Shown in pieces: positions 1 to 8,925 of a stretch of DNA of 64,000 nucleotides. The stretch spans positions 62,001-126,000 of the forward strand of contig JBBRXJ010000002.1 of NCBI GenBank assembly GCA_038248505.1, in the 5' to 3' direction. Each line of letters starts with the position of its first letter. Within the stretch, counting starts at the first letter, position 1. The stretch comes from JBBRXJ01 sp038248505 (GTDB lineage: Bacteria > Bacteroidota > Bacteroidia > Bacteroidales > JBBRXJ01). The notes beneath the pieces are model-generated. The model did no database searches and was not told the DNA's origin. It worked only from the letters and a program-made list of their open reading frames with translations. The position numbers and the translations under genes were made by a program.

Positions 1-941
1 AGCCTTAGTCGTGTATCAGCAAATCGATTATGATGATATGCCCAATTTCCAGAACCCACCCCCAGAGGATTTTCCTGAACAATCTTTATTGTTACTGGAT
101 ATCGCTCGGTTCTACTCGTTGTAGATGAGGCCGACATTAATTGATCCATTTGAACTAGCTGCATTATTCTCACAGGAACAAACTTATTCAGAGAAGGTGT
201 TTGAATTACGACAATAATTAGAAAAATCATAATAACAGTTATTTTACCAAATTGAATTAGTTTTTTAAGCTCAAGACCAAGCAACATAACAAATATAAAA
301 GCGAATGCAAATGCTACAATCGGTCCTTTGCTACCTGACATAAAGACGAGTAATACTGAAATAAATATAAAAGAAATACGAAATAAAATATTCTTTTTTT
401 GAATAAACAGAATATATAAAACACCAGTCAATAGCCATCTTGAAAAAACAATAGGTCCTCCCCCTAATATTGATAATCTTGAGGAATTTTCGGCTGAAAA
501 TCCTGAAAGTATAGCCTTTAGAAAACCACCAAGAAGAACCATGCTGGCTAAGATAAATATAGCAAAAGCAAGATATCGAATAAAAACAATATCTTGGGTT
601 AACAATACATATAATGCAATAAGATACACGAAAAAGAAAACCTCGACGAACTTTACGACACCATATTCATTTGTGAAATTATCAATAAAAATATTGCGGA
701 ATAGAAAGGAAAAACAGGTATAACCAAGCAGAGCTAAAAGAAGCCATACCGGAAGTATAAAATAGAGCTTCTTGTATCGCGATAATCCATATAAATAAAT
801 AATTACAAATATTGAAAATAAAATAATTGAAAAATCAATTCCCCAAAAAATTAACCGATCGTCATAAAACCGACCCACAAGCAGCTGACCTGCAAAAAGG
901 AAAGCTATAATAAACTTTAAAATTTTAAAATCTTTAAACAT
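1..941 (-). CDS. O-antigen polymerase/ligase (Wzy/WaaL-like), partial
   Basis: An open frame reads from an ATG at 941 to the left window edge (about 313 codons, C-terminus missing). It is highly hydrophobic with about nine predicted membrane segments, then a polar stretch containing SRTERYPVTIK and NPLGVGSGNW, which matches the large periplasmic loop of Wzy_C/O-antigen ligase proteins; a cytoplasmic-side SGSKGP motif precedes it. Such proteins polymerise or ligate undecaprenyl-linked glycans at the periplasmic face of the inner membrane. Its ATG overlaps the stop of the flippase gene upstream (TAATG), so the two are probably translationally coupled in one polysaccharide operon with the Wzz-like and GT39-like genes. 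Polymerase and ligase cannot be told apart without the C-terminus. Confidence 0.82.
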   Translation of the reverse strand, partial: MFKDFKILKFIIAFLFAGQLLVGRFYDDRLIFWGIDFSIILFSIFVIIYLYGLSRYKKLYFILPVWLLLALLGYTCFSFLFRNIFIDNFTNEYGVVKFVEVFFFVYLIALYVLLTQDIVFIRYLAFAIFILASMVLLGGFLKAILSGFSAENSSRLSILGGGPIVFSRWLLTGVLYILFIQKKNILFRISFIFISVLLVFMSGSKGPIVAFAFAFIFVMLLGLELKKLIQFGKITVIMIFLIIVVIQTPSLNKFVPVRIMQLVQMDQLMSASSTTSRTERYPVTIKIVQENPLGVGSGNWAYHHNRFADTRLR

Positions 942-2215
942 TAGTTTTGGTTAAGCTTCAAACGGAATGCAACAAGAGCTGCTACAAAAATAACAAAACT
1001 CATTAAATAAACGACAAAGTAAACAATATTCATGGTATCTATTTTAGTAATCTTACTGATTATCAAAACAACAATAACGATAGCCAAAGTAATATAGGTC
1101 ATTGATTTTCTGAATACATCTCGAATGTTTGATTGATCGGCCAAAATAGGTTGAATTAATATTAATGAAACAGCTTGTAGTATAAATGGAATTATAAGAA
1201 TTTTTAAAATGTGTGTTGAAATTAAAACATCTGCCATTTTAAAAGCACCACGACAAAAAAGAAGTCGAATAATATCTTGTCCGAAATAATACATTAGTAT
1301 AGCAGCTAAAAACGATATAGCAATAACTAAAAAAAGTGTACGCATAAATGGCTTTAAACTAAAACCCACTGCCGATCGTTGTAATATTACAGTACCAAAA
1401 CTTCGCACTATAGTTGTAATTATTATGCTAAAAACAATCGTAACATAGTTAAAATGAGTTATTTGCATTTCATTATTAAAACTTAACAATAATTTTGCAA
1501 CAAGTATAATTACAACATAAAAATTGGCTGCGGCAATGGTATATAAACTAAAGTCTTTAAATGACATTCCAACTACTTCATCATTGCTAACCGATTTTGA
1601 AATATTCTCATGTCTCCATGCTTTAAAATATTGAAATGCTATACTAAAGAACCGCGAAAAAGCGAGTCCAATTATTCCAAAAAAAGTTGATAGAGGCCAT
1701 ACTAAAAGAGCAGAAAATGATGAATATATTATTGACCCTTTAGCATAATTAAAATAGTCGCCCTTGGCTTGCCAAAGCATTAAACCAATAGAATTAAATA
1801 TATAAACGCCAACAGTAAAGCTTAATATAGTTGCTAATAATAGCCATCCACCAGAAATATTACTAAAAAGTGCAAATAAAGAAATGACAATAAAATTTAG
1901 GGCTACAAAAAATAATGCAAATCGGATTGCATCCTTTCGGACTTTGTGTAATGAAATATCCGGCTTAATTTTAAATAATCGTGCAAAACGAGGAACTATA
2001 TTTGCCTGCAAAGCAACATCACCAGTAAAAACCATAAAAGCATCAACAAACACACTAAGTGATAGATATCGGGCATATGTGGCAGAAGCACCAAATATAT
2101 ATGCAATTATAAGTTCTCGGAAGAATCCGAAAAGCTTATCAAATAATGTAGCAATAAAAAGTATTGCAATATTAAAACGGCTCTTTTTATTGAGGATTAT
2201 ATCTAGTATTTTCAT
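941..2215 (-). CDS. MurJ/MviN-like polysaccharide or lipid flippase
   Basis: A 424-residue integral membrane protein of roughly twelve membrane segments. The N-terminal part (KLFGFFREL about residue 30, then VDAFMVF and ANIVPRFARLF about residues 57-80) resembles the start of the MurJ/MviN branch of the MOP superfamily, in which an arginine/phenylalanine-rich first helix and a conserved proline follow the first segment. It is shorter than canonical MurJ (about 500 residues, 14 segments), so it is more likely a locus-specific flippase for undecaprenyl-linked glycan than the cell's lipid II flippase; that is inference. Its start lies 29 nt inside the end of the Wzz-like gene and its stop overlaps the start of the polymerase gene, so it belongs to the same operon. 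Confidence 0.75.
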   Translation of the reverse strand: MKILDIILNKKSRFNIAILFIATLFDKLFGFFRELIIAYIFGASATYARYLSLSVFVDAFMVFTGDVALQANIVPRFARLFKIKPDISLHKVRKDAIRFALFFVALNFIVISLFALFSNISGGWLLLATILSFTVGVYIFNSIGLMLWQAKGDYFNYAKGSIIYSSFSALLVWPLSTFFGIIGLAFSRFFSIAFQYFKAWRHENISKSVSNDEVVGMSFKDFSLYTIAAANFYVVIILVAKLLLSFNNEMQITHFNYVTIVFSIIITTIVRSFGTVILQRSAVGFSLKPFMRTLFLVIAISFLAAILMYYFGQDIIRLLFCRGAFKMADVLISTHILKILIIPFILQAVSLILIQPILADQSNIRDVFRKSMTYITLAIVIVVLIISKITKIDTMNIVYFVVYLMSFVIFVAALVAFRLKLNQN

Positions 2216-2993
2216 TTTTAACTCGTTCTATAATAATAATTAAAGCAAATGAAAAAAACAATGCCATTCCAAACAACAATGAAAATAGTACAGTGTTTGA
2301 TAAACCAATTGGCCTTACTTCAACTGAAGGCTGATATGATAGTTCAATACCGTGTAAATTATTAATAAAATAATTAATGGTTGAAATTCGTTGCTCATAT
2401 TGACATAACTGACCAGCAATATTGCTGTAAATGATTTTGTCCTTACCCGTTTGGTTTAACTCAGACAAATATTTTCGAGATTCTGCCAACGTTGAAATTA
2501 ATATATCTCTGAGTTTATAAAGCCTATCGCGTTCACTTGAAAACTTAGCTGAAATAATGCTATCTGAATTGATATAATTTACTAAATAATGAACTATACA
2601 GGGGACATCGGCATTGTTATAGACAAAGATTGAAACGTCAAATGTTTTGTTTTTTTCATAATCAGCTTCACTAATCAATGGATTTATCTGAATATTTTTT
2701 AGCGATCTGAAACAAACTGGTAACTTTTTAATTACAGTCAAGTTTTCATTTAATTCATTTAACTTTGTTTCAATTACGTAGTCATTAAGAGGAATAAATT
2801 TAATATTTTCAGCCATTGCAAAATCATTGGTAAATTGCCTTTTTTCATCTCCCACTAAAAGAATTGGAGAATCAAAAACAAGATCTATCTTATAGATATT
2901 GCGGCCTGATTTAATCATAATTCCTACTAAACCAAATAGTAAAATGTTAAAAAGCACTATCGAAATTCGTCTGTGAATATTTTTCATTATCAT
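2187..2993 (-). CDS. Wzz-like chain-length determinant (two-TM periplasmic protein)
   Basis: A 268-residue protein with one membrane segment near the N-terminus (about 12-30) and one near the C-terminus (about 235-258), leaving a polar, partly helical periplasmic domain between them. This is the topology of Wzz/PCP polysaccharide co-polymerases, and the context (flippase and polymerase directly downstream) fits a role in setting glycan chain length. I see no cytoplasmic kinase domain and no obvious proline-rich motif before the second helix, so family assignment rests mainly on topology and neighbours. It overlaps the flippase gene by 29 nt. A second ATG lies two codons inside (2987). Confidence 0.5.
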   Translation of the reverse strand: MIMKNIHRRISIVLFNILLFGLVGIMIKSGRNIYKIDLVFDSPILLVGDEKRQFTNDFAMAENIKFIPLNDYVIETKLNELNENLTVIKKLPVCFRSLKNIQINPLISEADYEKNKTFDVSIFVYNNADVPCIVHYLVNYINSDSIISAKFSSERDRLYKLRDILISTLAESRKYLSELNQTGKDKIIYSNIAGQLCQYEQRISTINYFINNLHGIELSYQPSVEVRPIGLSNTVLFSLLFGMALFFSFALIIIIERVKNENTRYNPQ

Positions 2994-3178
2994 AATAAAA
3001 TAATTAATTTAATATATAAACGTTTTTTCTAGACATATAAAATATACCTCTAGTTTTCTTTACTCCTTTTTGTTTTATATAGATAAAAATAGTCGCTTTG
3101 ATAATTCAACTTAATACATGAATCAAAAATATATGAAATATATGGATAATTTATTATATCATATTTCATAGGCATAAT

Positions 3179-4822
3179 TTAATCTGCAATTTCCTTAGAA
3201 TCAACCTTGTCTAATATAAATACATAGTCACTCCTCTCATTTAACTTTCGTAGTGCGCACAATAACTTATGATTAGATCCTCTGAATTCAGGTTCCTGAA
3301 ACCAATCAACCGGTAATGGATTGCGACTATTAGTAAGGGCGTATATCATAGAATTATTTGGTATAGTAATAAATTTGTTATGATAATTAAGAGTTAGGTT
3401 ATTTAATTCTTTAAGATAGTTATAAGTATTGGTATTTGTCTTAATACCAGTATAATTATAATGAATCAAAGACAAATCATGTATCAAATATTCAGCTGGC
3501 TTGTCCCTATAATTCAATCTTCCTATGCGTTTTGAAGAATTAAAGCAATACCAAATTAGAAACACAAATAAAGCAAATTTAAAACTTCGAGAATACAATG
3601 ATGTTTTTTCAAATGAATAGAGACAAAAATTTAATCCGTGAAAACAGATTATAATTGCGACTCCAAGCAATACTCCGACCATAAAATAGGGATAAGGCAA
3701 ACCAACAGAAATAGAAGAAATCCATGATATCAGAATTAATACAAACAAATATACCGGGAGAAATCCCTTGATTGAATTTGATATTTTAATACAAAAAACA
3801 CTAAAAATTAAAAACGAAAAAAAGATATTGAATGAGTACTCACTAATTAGTTCTTTTGAGTCTAAAAATAGTATTTTAACAAAGCAATAAAAAAAGATAA
3901 ACGTCATTAATAAATAAAACCACCTAAATAGAATTAATTTTAATCGGGGCAGAAATAAAAGAAGGATAAAAATTACGATGCCAATTAGTAAAATAACTTT
4001 AAATGCATAAATTCCTGGAGACATTAGAAAAAGCTTGTACACAAAAATACCGCGTTCATAAAATTCCCCCCGTGCGAACAACTGCATCAAGGCATCTTGA
4101 AAGCAATTATTAATTACCAATAATGTTAAATATAAAAAAAAAGGAATTGAACCAATAATAATCGAAATAAGATATTGCTTAAACTTTGCTTGTAATGTCA
4201 TTTTAATAATCAAAATCACTATCACAAAAAGAAAATAGAGAAAGAAGGTTTGTCGGCATAAAGAAGCAAACGAAGCAAATAAAACAGCTAATGATACAAA
4301 ATACCATTTTTCATCATTACAATACAATTTACTTATAAAAAAAAGCGAAAGTGAGGAGAAGAACAAAGCATCTATGGTAGTCCAAGGAAATAAAAATAAT
4401 TCCATGCTAAGGGGTGCCAAAATTAAGGTTATAAACATAACTTTTAAATTACCGTTCTTTATAACTAGTAATTTAGACAACAAAAGAAAGAGAACAAAAT
4501 AAAAAGTGTAAATCTCAACAAAAGTTATCCATCTAGAAGATATTATTAATGGTGCAGGTATCAATAGGTCTATAATATGAAACAAGCCAGAAAAAATTGG
4601 CCTCATAGAAATAAAATCTAAATGAGGGATTTCTCCTTTCAAAATTCGATACGATTGCGCAATAACAGCACCTTCATCACTTGGATTATACCCTTCTGCG
4701 CCTAATACACTATTAATTACAAAAACCGCCCCTAATAACACTAATCCTATAAAATAAGATACTATACTAGTCTTAAGATATCTTTTTACTTTAATTAAAA
4801 ATAGTATATCGAATTTATACAT
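3179..4822 (-). CDS. Membrane glycosyltransferase, GT39/ArnT-like (GT-C fold)
   Basis: A 547-residue multi-spanning protein with ten or more membrane segments in the first 420 residues and a short soluble C-terminal part. After the first membrane helix it carries NPSDEGAVIAQSYRILKGE, with the acidic pair typical of the first periplasmic loop of GT-C enzymes that take sugars from polyprenyl-phosphate donors, followed by HLDFISMRP. The reaction would be transfer of a sugar to a lipid-linked glycan or protein at the periplasmic side. It sits between the small unknown ORFs and the Wzz-like gene, 185 bp from the latter, on the same strand. The acceptor and sugar are unknown. Confidence 0.65.
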   Translation of the reverse strand: MYKFDILFLIKVKRYLKTSIVSYFIGLVLLGAVFVINSVLGAEGYNPSDEGAVIAQSYRILKGEIPHLDFISMRPIFSGLFHIIDLLIPAPLIISSRWITFVEIYTFYFVLFLLLSKLLVIKNGNLKVMFITLILAPLSMELFLFPWTTIDALFFSSLSLFFISKLYCNDEKWYFVSLAVLFASFASLCRQTFFLYFLFVIVILIIKMTLQAKFKQYLISIIIGSIPFFLYLTLLVINNCFQDALMQLFARGEFYERGIFVYKLFLMSPGIYAFKVILLIGIVIFILLLFLPRLKLILFRWFYLLMTFIFFYCFVKILFLDSKELISEYSFNIFFSFLIFSVFCIKISNSIKGFLPVYLFVLILISWISSISVGLPYPYFMVGVLLGVAIIICFHGLNFCLYSFEKTSLYSRSFKFALFVFLIWYCFNSSKRIGRLNYRDKPAEYLIHDLSLIHYNYTGIKTNTNTYNYLKELNNLTLNYHNKFITIPNNSMIYALTNSRNPLPVDWFQEPEFRGSNHKLLCALRKLNERSDYVFILDKVDSKEIAD

Positions 4823-4965
4823 ACAATTGATAATATAGATTTATACACATAATAAAATTCTCGTTACACATCATTCTTTTAAGTAAATCGTACTTATGTC
4901 TGCTTTTAATCTACACAAAAATTCATCAAATAATTTTGTAGAATATAAAATTTGATCTGATGATA

Positions 4966-5178
4966 TTAGCCTAAAATATTTCTTTTCGAACTTCTAATTG
5001 CAATATGGGTAAACCGTAAAAATAATTCGTTTGTTACCTTGTTCGAAATTTGTATTATATGCTGATGGGTATGGTTTTCAATCTTGCAATAATTTATTGA
5101 CATATCACGTAACACAATTCTAATACTATCTTCAAACTTATTAAAAATTTCATTAACCGATTCGGTTTTGGTGTTCAT
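4966..5178 (-). CDS. Small unknown protein (70 aa)
   Basis: A 70-codon frame of hydrophilic, probably helical character, with no signal peptide or membrane segment. I do not recognise a family. It follows another small frame by 54 bp on the same strand and precedes the GT39-like gene. Codon use is not obviously different from neighbours, but the length is short enough that it could be a chance frame or the remnant of a larger gene; the adjoining 5.5-5.8 kb stretch shows signs of decay. Confidence 0.35.
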   Translation of the reverse strand: MNTKTESVNEIFNKFEDSIRIVLRDMSINYCKIENHTHQHIIQISNKVTNELFLRFTHIAIRSSKRNILG

Positions 5179-5232
5179 AATTACTTTGATTTTAAAGTGA
5201 CCACAGAAATTATTTCTCTCTCCTTCCTCAAT

Positions 5233-5469
5233 TTATTCGAATAGATCCGATTCCGTTAATTCAGCAATATTGATTGTTCGCTTGCTACCCTTTACTCGTT
5301 TTAGTTTCTGAAGCACATGTGATGACGTAATAACAGAAAAGAATCCCACATCAAATTCAATAATATCATTTAATTTAAAATTATAATCACGCACATACAT
5401 CAGACCCCAGATCTTCTGTTTCAATTTCCAGACACTTATATATTGATAAATTCCAAGTTGATGTTGCAT
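5233..5469 (-). CDS. Small unknown protein (78 aa)
   Basis: A 78-codon frame. The middle part (RDYNFKLNDIIEF about residues 27-39) looks like the strand-turn-strand pattern of a small beta domain and the C-terminus is polar and acidic. No family is recognised. It lies between the decayed region after wecB and the 70-codon ORF at 4966. It could be an independent small gene or a remnant. Confidence 0.35.
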   Translation of the reverse strand: MQHQLGIYQYISVWKLKQKIWGLMYVRDYNFKLNDIIEFDVGFFSVITSSHVLQKLKRVKGSKRTINIAELTESDLFE

Positions 5470-5508
5470 CTTATCTTACAGATATATCTTTCTTTGTGGA
5501 TATCATAA

Positions 5509-5533
5509 AGCACATGGCAATATTCCATGTGCT
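5509..5533 (-). terminator. Inverted repeat, possible weak terminator after the wecB-side operon
   Basis: A perfect 9-bp inverted repeat (AGCACATGG / CCATGTGCT, 7-nt loop). On the minus strand it is followed by a short T-rich tract (TTTAT), so it could end transcription coming from wecB; the T-run is too short to be sure. Confidence 0.35.
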
Positions 5534-5577
5534 AAAAGAAAAATCCGAATGCTCTATCACTTTTCCACATTTTAAGG

Positions 5578-5821
5578 TTATTCTAAAATCGCATTTTTAA
5601 CATTCAATCCACCAAATTCTTTGTAAACAATACTATAGAGTACTTCCTTTTTTTCATTACACTATTTTTCTCAATCATACTATTTTAAATTGCTCTTTGT
5701 ATAACAATTCATCAGCAAATAAATTTGAAAAAAAACAATTAGTTTCATAGTCTTTATTTGATGCTCTAACAGACTTTAGATCTGCTCTATTTAATACTTT
5801 GTTTCTAACTAAATCAAACAT
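5578..5821 (-). pseudogene. Decayed gene remnant downstream of wecB (48-codon ORF plus out-of-frame tail)
   Basis: One nucleotide after the wecB stop an ATG (5821) opens a 48-codon frame ending at 5675 (starts MFDLVRNKVLNR, contains FFSNLFADELLYKEQ). Beyond its stop a second protein-like stretch appears in another frame (EVLYSIVYKEFGGLN, ending in a stop at 5578). The succession looks like one coding region of about 80 codons broken by frameshifts or by deletion of its rest. I cannot name the ancestral family. Alternatively the 48-codon ORF is a real small gene and the tail is chance. Confidence 0.35.
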
Positions 5822-5822
5822 A

Positions 5823-6905
5823 TCATTTATTTATCAACTTAGCAGCAATCATCTCAGCCGCTTTACCATTTCCAAAAAAGACTTTTTCAAAATCGAGCAT
5901 TTTATCCGATAGCTGTTGCATATTTGTAAATATGCTATCTGCCGTATTGCCTGCTAACACCACATTGCCATTTACAAGTAACTCTGACCATTCGGTCTCT
6001 TCACGAAGCAGCAGGCAAGGTTTTTTATAAAAATACGATTCTTTTTGCATTCCCCCACTATCGGTAATTACCATGGAACATGCCTGCAACAAATAAATAA
6101 TTTCTAGATAACCTTGCGGTTCTGTTATTATTAAACCAGATGATTTCTTAATTATAGCAGAAAGTTCATCGTCTTTTGCTATTACATGACGTGTACGCGG
6201 ATGAAGTGGCATTATAACTTTGCTTGTTTTGCTAATTAAAACAAGTGCATTTAAAATAGTTTTAAGACGCGTAATATCATCTGTATTTTCAGATCTATGA
6301 ATGGTTGCTAATTTAAATTCAGAAGGAATTTCAAATAATGGTTTCTTGGCAAAGTCAGAATAATATATGGATGCATCGAACATAACGTCTCCGCTATTAA
6401 TTACATTAGCTGAGAAATTATCATACCCTTCACGCTTAAGATTAGATACAGCTATATCTGTAGGACAAAATAATACATCACTCATTCTATCCGTCAATAT
6501 TCTATTCATCTCTTCTGGCATCTGCATATTATTCGATCGCAATCCGGCCTCAATATGTACTAAAGAGATGTTCATTTTTTTTGCTGCTAATGCTGCAGCA
6601 AGCGTTGAATTAGTATCTCCATATACAATTATCTTATCTGGCTTTTCAATACCATAAACCTCCTCGAGCGCAAGCATCATTTTACCAATCATAGCCGTAT
6701 GTGAAAGACTATGGATATTCAAATTATAATCAGGATGTGGTATTTGTAATTCCTCAAAAAATACTTCACTCATATTACGATCAAAATGCTGCCCAGTATG
6801 AACAATTTTTTCTTTTAGCATGCCCGATGCTCTCAGCATCTTGCTTACCAAAGCCGTCTTAATAAATTGTGGACGGGCACCAATTACTGTAACAACTTTT
6901 AACAT
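5823..6905 (-). CDS. wecB: UDP-N-acetylglucosamine 2-epimerase (non-hydrolysing)
   Basis: A 360-residue protein with the full WecB/MnaA signature: GARPQFIKTA near the N-terminus, GDTNSTLAAAL about 95, HIEAGLRS about 117, PEEMNRILTDRMSD just after, and TDSGGMQKESYF about 282 in the UDP-binding C-terminal Rossmann half. The enzyme interconverts UDP-GlcNAc and UDP-ManNAc in the cytoplasm, supplying ManNAc-type sugars to glycans. Length is normal for the family. It starts 16 bp after the SDR gene in the same operon. It is distinct from the hydrolysing NeuC-type epimerase at 9884, so the locus has both classes. Confidence 0.95.
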   Translation of the reverse strand: MLKVVTVIGARPQFIKTALVSKMLRASGMLKEKIVHTGQHFDRNMSEVFFEELQIPHPDYNLNIHSLSHTAMIGKMMLALEEVYGIEKPDKIIVYGDTNSTLAAALAAKKMNISLVHIEAGLRSNNMQMPEEMNRILTDRMSDVLFCPTDIAVSNLKREGYDNFSANVINSGDVMFDASIYYSDFAKKPLFEIPSEFKLATIHRSENTDDITRLKTILNALVLISKTSKVIMPLHPRTRHVIAKDDELSAIIKKSSGLIITEPQGYLEIIYLLQACSMVITDSGGMQKESYFYKKPCLLLREETEWSELLVNGNVVLAGNTADSIFTNMQQLSDKMLDFEKVFFGNGKAAEMIAAKLINK

Positions 6906-6921
6906 ATTTTTAAGATGTGCG

Positions 6922-7974
6922 TTATGATTTATAATATTCTTTATACCAATTAATAAAATTCTTCACACCCTCATCAATATTTGTTTTTGGCTTATATGCT
7001 AAATCATTAAAAAGATTACTTACATCGGCATACGTTGCAGGAACATCGCCTGCTTGCATTGGGCGGTAAATAATATTTGCTTCGCGCTCAAGATTCTTCT
7101 CTATAGCTCGTATGAAGGCCATTAATTGAGAAGGATTGCTGTTGCCTATATTATAAATTTTGTATGGTGCAGAGGAACTTGCAGGATTGGGCTGATCGCT
7201 ATTCCAATTAGGATCAGGCTTTGCAGGATTTAAAACGACCCGCTCAATGCCATCAACAATATCATCTATATATGTAAAATCTCGCTGCATCTCTCCATTA
7301 TTGAATACCTCTATTGGCTTACCTTCCATTATGGATTTTGTAAAAATAAATAATGCCATATCTGGTCGACCCCATGGACCATAAACAGTAAAGAAACGCA
7401 GACCTGTAGTTGGGATATTAAAAAGATGACTATACACATGAGCCATCATTTCATTACTTTTTTTACTTGCTGCGTATAGACTCATCGGATGATTTACCGA
7501 TTCATTTTCTGTAAATGGCATCTTTGTATTTAATCCGTAAACACTAGAACTGCTTGCATAAGCGAGATGCTTTACCGCTGTATTTTTACATGCTTCAAGT
7601 ATATTTAAAAAACCTTGCAAATTACTCGTCAGATATACATACGGATTGGTAATACTATATCGAACACCAGCCTGCGCAGCTAAATTACACACATAATCAA
7701 ATTTCTCTGAGGCAAATAATAAATCTAAATTCTCCTTATCCTCTAATCTCATTTGCACAAAACGATAATTCGGATATACTGAACTATGAACTAGATTAGC
7801 ATATTCTATGGATTCTCTATTGATTCCAGCATTTTTTAGACGCGCATATTTTAACTCAACATCGTAATAATCATTCTTACTATCAAGACCAACAATTTCA
7901 TGTCCAGCTTTGGCTAATTTATGTGCCAAATGAAAACCAATAAAACCTGCCGTTCCTGTAATTAATATTTTCAT
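6922..7974 (-). CDS. UDP-glucuronate 4-epimerase-like NAD-dependent SDR
   Basis: A 350-residue extended short-chain dehydrogenase: NAD-binding GTAGFIGFHLA at residues 7-17, YASSSSVYG about 126 and the catalytic YAASKK (YxxxK) about 150, followed by TVYGPWGRPDMAL, a signature of the CapI/UDP-glucuronate 4-epimerase branch, and the NGEMQRDFTYIDD motif. It would make UDP-galacturonate from UDP-glucuronate for the polysaccharide. 4,6-dehydratases have a different active-site triad (TDE with a nearby lysine) and I do not see it, so this is unlikely to be the LegB missing from the pathway. It lies between the CMP-sugar synthetase and wecB. Confidence 0.82.
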   Translation of the reverse strand: MKILITGTAGFIGFHLAHKLAKAGHEIVGLDSKNDYYDVELKYARLKNAGINRESIEYANLVHSSVYPNYRFVQMRLEDKENLDLLFASEKFDYVCNLAAQAGVRYSITNPYVYLTSNLQGFLNILEACKNTAVKHLAYASSSSVYGLNTKMPFTENESVNHPMSLYAASKKSNEMMAHVYSHLFNIPTTGLRFFTVYGPWGRPDMALFIFTKSIMEGKPIEVFNNGEMQRDFTYIDDIVDGIERVVLNPAKPDPNWNSDQPNPASSSAPYKIYNIGNSNPSQLMAFIRAIEKNLEREANIIYRPMQAGDVPATYADVSNLFNDLAYKPKTNIDEGVKNFINWYKEYYKS

Positions 7975-8010
7975 TTTATTTTATTTAAGATTCAAAATGC
8001 TAAGTAAATT

Positions 8011-8709
8011 TTACAAATTTTGAGTCAGCAATACTTCTGCTAATTTCAAATCAAATGCTGTATCAATATCCACAGATCGTTTACTAGGCATTACATACGC
8101 AAATATTTTATCTTTAATAAAAAAGGTCTTTTCTTCTAAAAAACGACTCATTCTGCAAATATAAATAGCGCCATTTAAACGATAATAGATGGGTAACTGC
8201 TGTGAGGGAACCCCAGCATATTCATTATTCAAAAAATTTGACATCGATAGATCACTAGGTAAAGTATTCTGCCATAGTGGTGAATGCTCCGTCTCACAAA
8301 CAGAAACAACGGCGTCTGCCTTTTTTGATTCTAATAATTCTATTGCCTGAATTATATCATTGGCTGTTCGTAATGGAGAAGTAGGTTGGAGCAACATTAC
8401 AAAATCATAGGTTTTAAATTCAAATTCTTTCATAAAATCAATTGCATGTTTTACAACATCAAATGACGAAGCTGTATCATCCGACAAATAATCAGGCCTA
8501 ATGAAAGGTACATAGGCACCGGCATCTTTCGATATCTGTGCAATTTTATCTGAATCAGTACTAACTACGACTTGAGATACAAAGCCAGATTGCCTAGCTG
8601 CTTCTATAGACCAAGTAATAAGTGGCTTACCTGCTAATTGAATGCTGTTTTTACCCGGTAATCGCTTACTACCAGCACGGGCTGTAATGATTGGAAAAAT
8701 TGATATCAT
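8011..8709 (-). CDS. neuA: CMP-nonulosonic acid synthetase (acylneuraminate cytidylyltransferase)
   Basis: A 232-residue nucleotidyltransferase with the CMP-Neu5Ac synthetase motifs ITARAGSKRLPGKN (residues 7-20, CTP-binding loop) and LLQPTSPLRTANDI (about 99-112), and a C-terminal VDIDTAFDLKLAE motif that places the metal-binding aspartates. It activates a nonulosonic acid (sialic, legionaminic or pseudaminic type) as the CMP sugar; neighbouring LegC-type and NeuC-type genes favour a legionaminic-like product (legF equivalent). It is separated from the upstream operon by 216 bp and has its own putative promoter ending 4 nt before the ATG. Confidence 0.92.
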   Translation of the reverse strand: MISIFPIITARAGSKRLPGKNSIQLAGKPLITWSIEAARQSGFVSQVVVSTDSDKIAQISKDAGAYVPFIRPDYLSDDTASSFDVVKHAIDFMKEFEFKTYDFVMLLQPTSPLRTANDIIQAIELLESKKADAVVSVCETEHSPLWQNTLPSDLSMSNFLNNEYAGVPSQQLPIYYRLNGAIYICRMSRFLEEKTFFIKDKIFAYVMPSKRSVDIDTAFDLKLAEVLLTQNL

Positions 8710-8713
8710 GGAA

Positions 8714-8721
8714 CAAATTTA
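8714..8721 (-). promoter_or_regulatory. Putative -7 element (TAAATTTG) of neuA
   Basis: Matches the Bacteroidota TAnnTTTG consensus exactly. It ends 4 nt before the neuA ATG, so transcription would begin at or inside the start codon, giving a leaderless message. No clear -33 TTTG at the usual spacing was seen. Confidence 0.4.
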
Positions 8722-8925
8722 CTTAATATCTTTCTTTCTACCTAAATCAAATGAAATCAGAAAAAAAATCAGAAAAAAAACACCTAAATTAATCATATCG
8801 CCCTAACTATCAATAGTATAAAAAGTAAAGCATTGTAATAAAATTCAATAAATTTGCACGTACTAAATAATACACGAGTGATTTCCCTCAACTCATCTGA
8901 TCAAAAAAGACAGAATAAGGGGGGG

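Noticed and set aside
541..723. 60-codon plus-strand ORF near the left edge
   Set aside because: It lies antisense to the open O-antigen polymerase frame, which is much longer and has family motifs.
1884..2243. 119-codon plus-strand ORF over the MurJ-like gene start
   Set aside because: It is antisense to the flippase's conserved N-terminus and shows no protein-like pattern of its own.
8750..8790. AAATCAGAAAAA tandem repeat
   Set aside because: Only two short copies in poly-A-rich spacer; consistent with chance in AT-rich DNA.
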